Assembly: GCA_003451975.1 (NCBI GenBank) | Contig: DMIX01000183.1 | Coordinates: forward strand, 1 to 8,427 | Reading direction: 5' to 3' | Length of the DNA: 8,427 nucleotides | Source: Propionibacteriaceae bacterium | Lineage (GTDB): Bacteria; Actinomycetota; Actinomycetes; Propionibacteriales; Propionibacteriaceae | Shown: piece after piece, positions 5,802 through 8,427 of the stretch | Numbering within the stretch: position 1 is the stretch's first letter | Layout: each line of letters starts with the position of its first letter | Made by a program: the position numbers and the translations under genes | The notes under the pieces: model-generated | The model's database searches: none | What the model was told of the DNA's origin: nothing | What the model saw: only the letters and a program-made list of their open reading frames with translations

Positions 5802-6917
5802 TCACTGCGGCTCGCGGGGAGGCAGCCGCCAGGAGCCGTTGCGGTCCTGCCGCAGGAAGTCCTCCTCGGCGAGCCGGTTTAGAGCCGCCAGGCACGCCGG
5901 GAGGGGCAGCGCGGCACGCACGGCGAGGTCACCGACCGACACGCTTCCGCGCCCGGGAACCATCTCGAAGACGCGCAGTTCCTCAGGGGAGAGCGAGTCA
6001 GTGCGCCGGGTCGCGGTGGCCCTTCCCCGGGCCAAGGGTTTGATCGGTGCGACCATTTCCAGAACCTCGGCACCGCCGGTCACCAGGACAGCCTCGGCCT
6101 CCCGGATAAGCCGATGCGGCGTCACCGAGGTGGCACTGGTGATCGATCCGGGCACCGCCATCACCGGACGATGCAGTGCGCTCGCCCACGACACAGTGTT
6201 CCGGGCCCCGGAGCGTGCCGCAGCCTCCACCAGCACCGTCCCCTTGCTCAACGCGGCGATCAGTCGATTTCGCGCCAGGAAGCGAACCCGCGTGGGGTGC
6301 TCCCCCGGTGGCAGTTCGCTCACCAACAAGCCCTTCTCCACGATTCGCTCGAAAAGGGAGCGATGGCCGCCGGGATAGGGCTGGTCCAACCCGCCGGCCA
6401 GTACGGCCACTGTGGGAGTTCTTCCTGCCAGCGCACCGCGATGGGCCGCGGCGTCGATTCCGTAGGCACCGCCGGAGATGACCGTCCATCCGGCCTCCGA
6501 CAGTTCGACGCTCAGGTCTGCGGCGACGTGTTCACCGTAGGCCGAGGCCGCCCGCGATCCGACGATGGCCACCGACGTGTTGGTCAGTGCGGCCAGTTCG
6601 GCGCGACCCCGTACCCACAGGCCGATGGGGACCCCTGCCAACTGGTGAACGCTCTCGCAGTGGTCGAGCTCGCTGAGGAATTGCGGCCATTCCGGATCTC
6701 CCGGCATGACGAATCGCTGACCGGTTTCGCGAGTCCGCGCTACCAACTGCTCGGGATCGAGCCGCCGGGCACGGGCCGCGATTCCCGACCCGGCATCAGA
6801 ATCCAGGAGTCCGGCCCACACCTCCTCAGCGTCGAACTCGGTCAGTGCTTCACTCAGTGCCGGGTGTCCGGGCTCGGCGACCGCTGCCAGGCACAGGCGG
6901 GCCAGTCTTTCGGTCAT
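5802..6917 (-). CDS. dprA: DNA-processing protein DprA (Smf)
   Basis: A 371-residue DprA, normal length. Its role is to bind incoming single-stranded DNA in the cytoplasm and load RecA during natural transformation; many non-competent bacteria keep it. Layout: an N-terminal helical region (about 1-65); a Rossmann-like DprA core from about 68, with AIVGSRAAS (117-125), the signature ISGGAYGIDAAAH (147-159), AVLAGGLDQ-YP (171-181), FLARNRLIAALS (213-224, usually FPRRNRIIAGLS), VEAAARSGARNT (230-241) and AVPGSITS (254-261); then a C-terminal winged-helix segment (about 308-365). ATG 6917 overlaps the comM TGA by one base (TGATG), with GAGGA eight bases upstream; GTG 6920 (4-bp overlap, five-base spacing) is possible. 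It is coupled to comM as in many actinobacteria. The FPRR motif reads FLAR here, a mild deviation. Identity is secure. Confidence 0.97.
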   Translation of the reverse strand: MTERLARLCLAAVAEPGHPALSEALTEFDAEEVWAGLLDSDAGSGIAARARRLDPEQLVARTRETGQRFVMPGDPEWPQFLSELDHCESVHQLAGVPIGLWVRGRAELAALTNTSVAIVGSRAASAYGEHVAADLSVELSEAGWTVISGGAYGIDAAAHRGALAGRTPTVAVLAGGLDQPYPGGHRSLFERIVEKGLLVSELPPGEHPTRVRFLARNRLIAALSKGTVLVEAAARSGARNTVSWASALHRPVMAVPGSITSATSVTPHRLIREAEAVLVTGGAEVLEMVAPIKPLARGRATATRRTDSLSPEELRVFEMVPGRGSVSVGDLAVRAALPLPACLAALNRLAEEDFLRQDRNGSWRLPPREPQ

Positions 6918-8427
6918 CACAGTGATCCTCGCGCAAGGTCCTCACCGCGGCGCATCGCCAGTGCAGTGTGGAGGTGATCCAGGCCTGGTCGATCGGCGCC
7001 GGCGAGATCGGCAATTGTCCAGGCGAGCCGAAGTACCTTGTCGACGCCGCGTGCCGAGAGCTGCCCGGTGGCCAGCGCTTGCGTGAGGCGTTCTATGCCA
7101 TCGGGCTGTGGCAACTTCTTGCGCAGCACCACCCCCGGCACTTCAGCATTGGTCCGCCAACCCAGCTCAGCCAGTCGATGGTGTTGACGCTCTCGGGCAG
7201 CCAACACCCGCTGAGCCACCACAGCGCTGGAGTCCCCGGACACTTCACCGCCCAGGATTCCGGCCCGCACCGGACGTACCCGCTGGTGAATATCGATCCG
7301 ATCCAGGATCGGACCCGACACCCGCGAGGCGTAGCGGCGCACCGCCATCGGCGCACAGCGGCAGTTCGCGCCCGGCGTATCGGCCAATCCGCACGGGCAA
7401 GGATTGGCAGCCAAGACCAACTGAAAGCTCGCCGGGTAGACCGCCGTGGCTGAGGCCCGTGCTAGCACCACCCGACCCGATTCCAATGGCACCCGCAACG
7501 CCTCCATGACCCGAGGCGGGAACTCGGGGGCTTCATCCAGAAAGAGCACACCGCGGTGGGCTCGCGAAATCGCCCCCGGTAACGCCACCCCGGCACCGCC
7601 GCCCACCAGGCTGACCAGCGAGGCGGAGTGGTGCGGGTCGGCGAACGGTGGTCGACGAATCAGCCCGTCGTCGAGGATCTCACCACTCAGCGAGTGCACC
7701 GCCGAGACCTCCAAAGCCTCGGACTCGCTGAGATCGGGCAGCACCGTACTCAGTCGCTGAGCCAGCAGGGTCTTGCCGACGCCGGGCGGCCCGTGCAGGT
7801 AGAGATGATGTCGACCTGCCGCAGCGACCTCGAGCGCCCACTTGGCTTCTTCTTGGCCGGCAACATCGGCCAAATCCGGCGCGGCGGCAGCATGAACCTC
7901 GTTCTGCCGCGATGCGGCCGGCATCGGCTGCCCCGGTCCCCCGGCCAGGATGTCTCCCAGATCGGCCAGATCCGCAGCCCCGAGCACCTGCAGACCCGAT
8001 ACCAGCGAAGCCTCCCCTAGCTGGACCGCAGGTACGACAGCGCGCTCCAATCCCTCAGCAGCGGCGGTCAGCAGCAGCGGCAGCAGGCCGCGCACCGCCC
8101 GCACCCGTCCATCCAGACCGAGTTCACCGAAGATGGCCAATCCCGCCAGGGCCTGCGGATCACATTTGCCCTCGGCGGCGGCCACCGCGGCCGCTATTCC
8201 CAGGTCGTAATGGGATCCGGCCTTCGGCAGCGTCGCCGGCGACAGGTTGATCGTGACCGGCCCCGAGGGCCAGCCGACACGAGTGGTGGCCATCGCCGCC
8301 CGGCAGCGGTCCTTGGCCTCCTTCAAGGCGGTATCGGGCAAGCCGACCATGCGGGTGCTGGGCAGCCCGGAGCCGATGGCGGCCTCGATGTCGATGACTG
8401 TGCCAGCCATTCCCACCAACGCGACAC
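6917..8427 (-). CDS. comM: ComM/YifB AAA+ ATPase (Mg-chelatase-like), N-terminus cut by window edge
   Basis: 502 residues of a ComM/YifB protein. The frame stays open to the right edge and still reads VALVGMAGT, the usual sequence a few residues inside the family start, so only about ten codons are missing; the internal TTG 8419 and ATG are not the real start. Domains: an N-terminal ChlI/Lon-S5-like fold (IGSGLP, VGLPDTAL, INLSPATLPKAG, YDLGIA); an AAA+ core with Walker A GPPGVGKT (about 7769-7792), Walker B GVLFLDEAPEF (about 7525-7553), NPCPCG with further cysteines (about 7360-7410) and LDRIDIHQRV; and a C-terminal Mg-chelatase-like domain ending RGVDKVLRLAWTIADL. ComM is a hexameric helicase that promotes branch migration during uptake of transforming DNA; in actinobacteria the function is less tested. 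It overlaps dprA by one base. Length and motifs are normal. Confidence 0.97.
   Translation of the reverse strand, partial: VALVGMAGTVIDIEAAIGSGLPSTRMVGLPDTALKEAKDRCRAAMATTRVGWPSGPVTINLSPATLPKAGSHYDLGIAAAVAAAEGKCDPQALAGLAIFGELGLDGRVRAVRGLLPLLLTAAAEGLERAVVPAVQLGEASLVSGLQVLGAADLADLGDILAGGPGQPMPAASRQNEVHAAAAPDLADVAGQEEAKWALEVAAAGRHHLYLHGPPGVGKTLLAQRLSTVLPDLSESEALEVSAVHSLSGEILDDGLIRRPPFADPHHSASLVSLVGGGAGVALPGAISRAHRGVLFLDEAPEFPPRVMEALRVPLESGRVVLARASATAVYPASFQLVLAANPCPCGLADTPGANCRCAPMAVRRYASRVSGPILDRIDIHQRVRPVRAGILGGEVSGDSSAVVAQRVLAARERQHHRLAELGWRTNAEVPGVVLRKKLPQPDGIERLTQALATGQLSARGVDKVLRLAWTIADLAGADRPGLDHLHTALAMRRGEDLARGSL
6926..6930 (-). promoter_or_regulatory. Ribosome binding site of dprA
   Basis: GAGGA (minus strand) inside the last codons of comM, eight bases before ATG 6917 and five before GTG 6920; this spacing prefers the ATG. 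Confidence 0.55.

Noticed and set aside
5371..6378. 335-codon plus-strand frame across the intergenic gap and dprA
   Set aside because: Arg/Ser/Pro-rich composition without motifs; most of it is antisense to dprA. It does not explain the gap.
6114..6977. 287-codon plus-strand frame opposite dprA
   Set aside because: Shadow of dprA on the opposite strand; no domain seen.
1..8427. CRISPR arrays, tRNA/rRNA genes, IS ends, attachment sites
   Set aside because: No regularly spaced repeats, no cloverleaf or rRNA-like segments, no transposase or integrase frame and no flanking terminal repeats were found on reading.

Overview
This window is GC-rich and every gene I can support reads on the minus strand. 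Overlapping stops and starts, frequent GTG codons, strong AGGAGG-type ribosome binding sites and a comM-dprA gene pair all fit a high-GC Gram-positive bacterium (Actinomycetota). A Propionibacteriaceae-like host is my guess from the style of DprA and ComM; no marker gene in the window proves it.

In the direction of transcription (right to left), the first block is the competence/recombination pair. comM (yifB) runs off the right edge and lacks only its first few codons. dprA follows, its start overlapping the comM stop. A gene-free stretch of about 430 bp (5372-5801) comes next. It holds two strong hairpins (5615-5651 and 5546-5564), probably the end of the comM-dprA transcript, and then the leader of the next operon.

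The second block is a compact redox/sulfur-transfer operon of five genes: tusA (5111-5371), an MvhD/FlpD-like iron-sulfur protein (4679-5107), a DsrE2-type sulfurtransferase (4160-4639), a 903-residue HdrA/QmoA-like flavoprotein with a whole GltD-like NAD(P)H module inserted in it (1412-4123), and a second HdrA protein of QmoB type (1-1415, cut by the left edge). Gaps are -4 to 39 nt, so the five are almost certainly co-transcribed.

Taken together, TusA and DsrE2 look like persulfide carriers. The two HdrA-like flavoproteins plus the MvhD-like subunit look like a Qmo/Hdr-type electron-transfer complex, and the inserted GltD module suggests an NAD(P)H port. The substrate, the direction of electron flow and any partner enzyme (HdrB/C, QmoC, Dsr or Apr proteins) cannot be read here because the operon continues beyond position 1. 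The most unusual points are the nested HdrA-GltD architecture, an MvhD homologue that has lost its N-terminal cysteine motif and carries a different C-terminal Cys pair, and the placement of this operon directly behind dprA.
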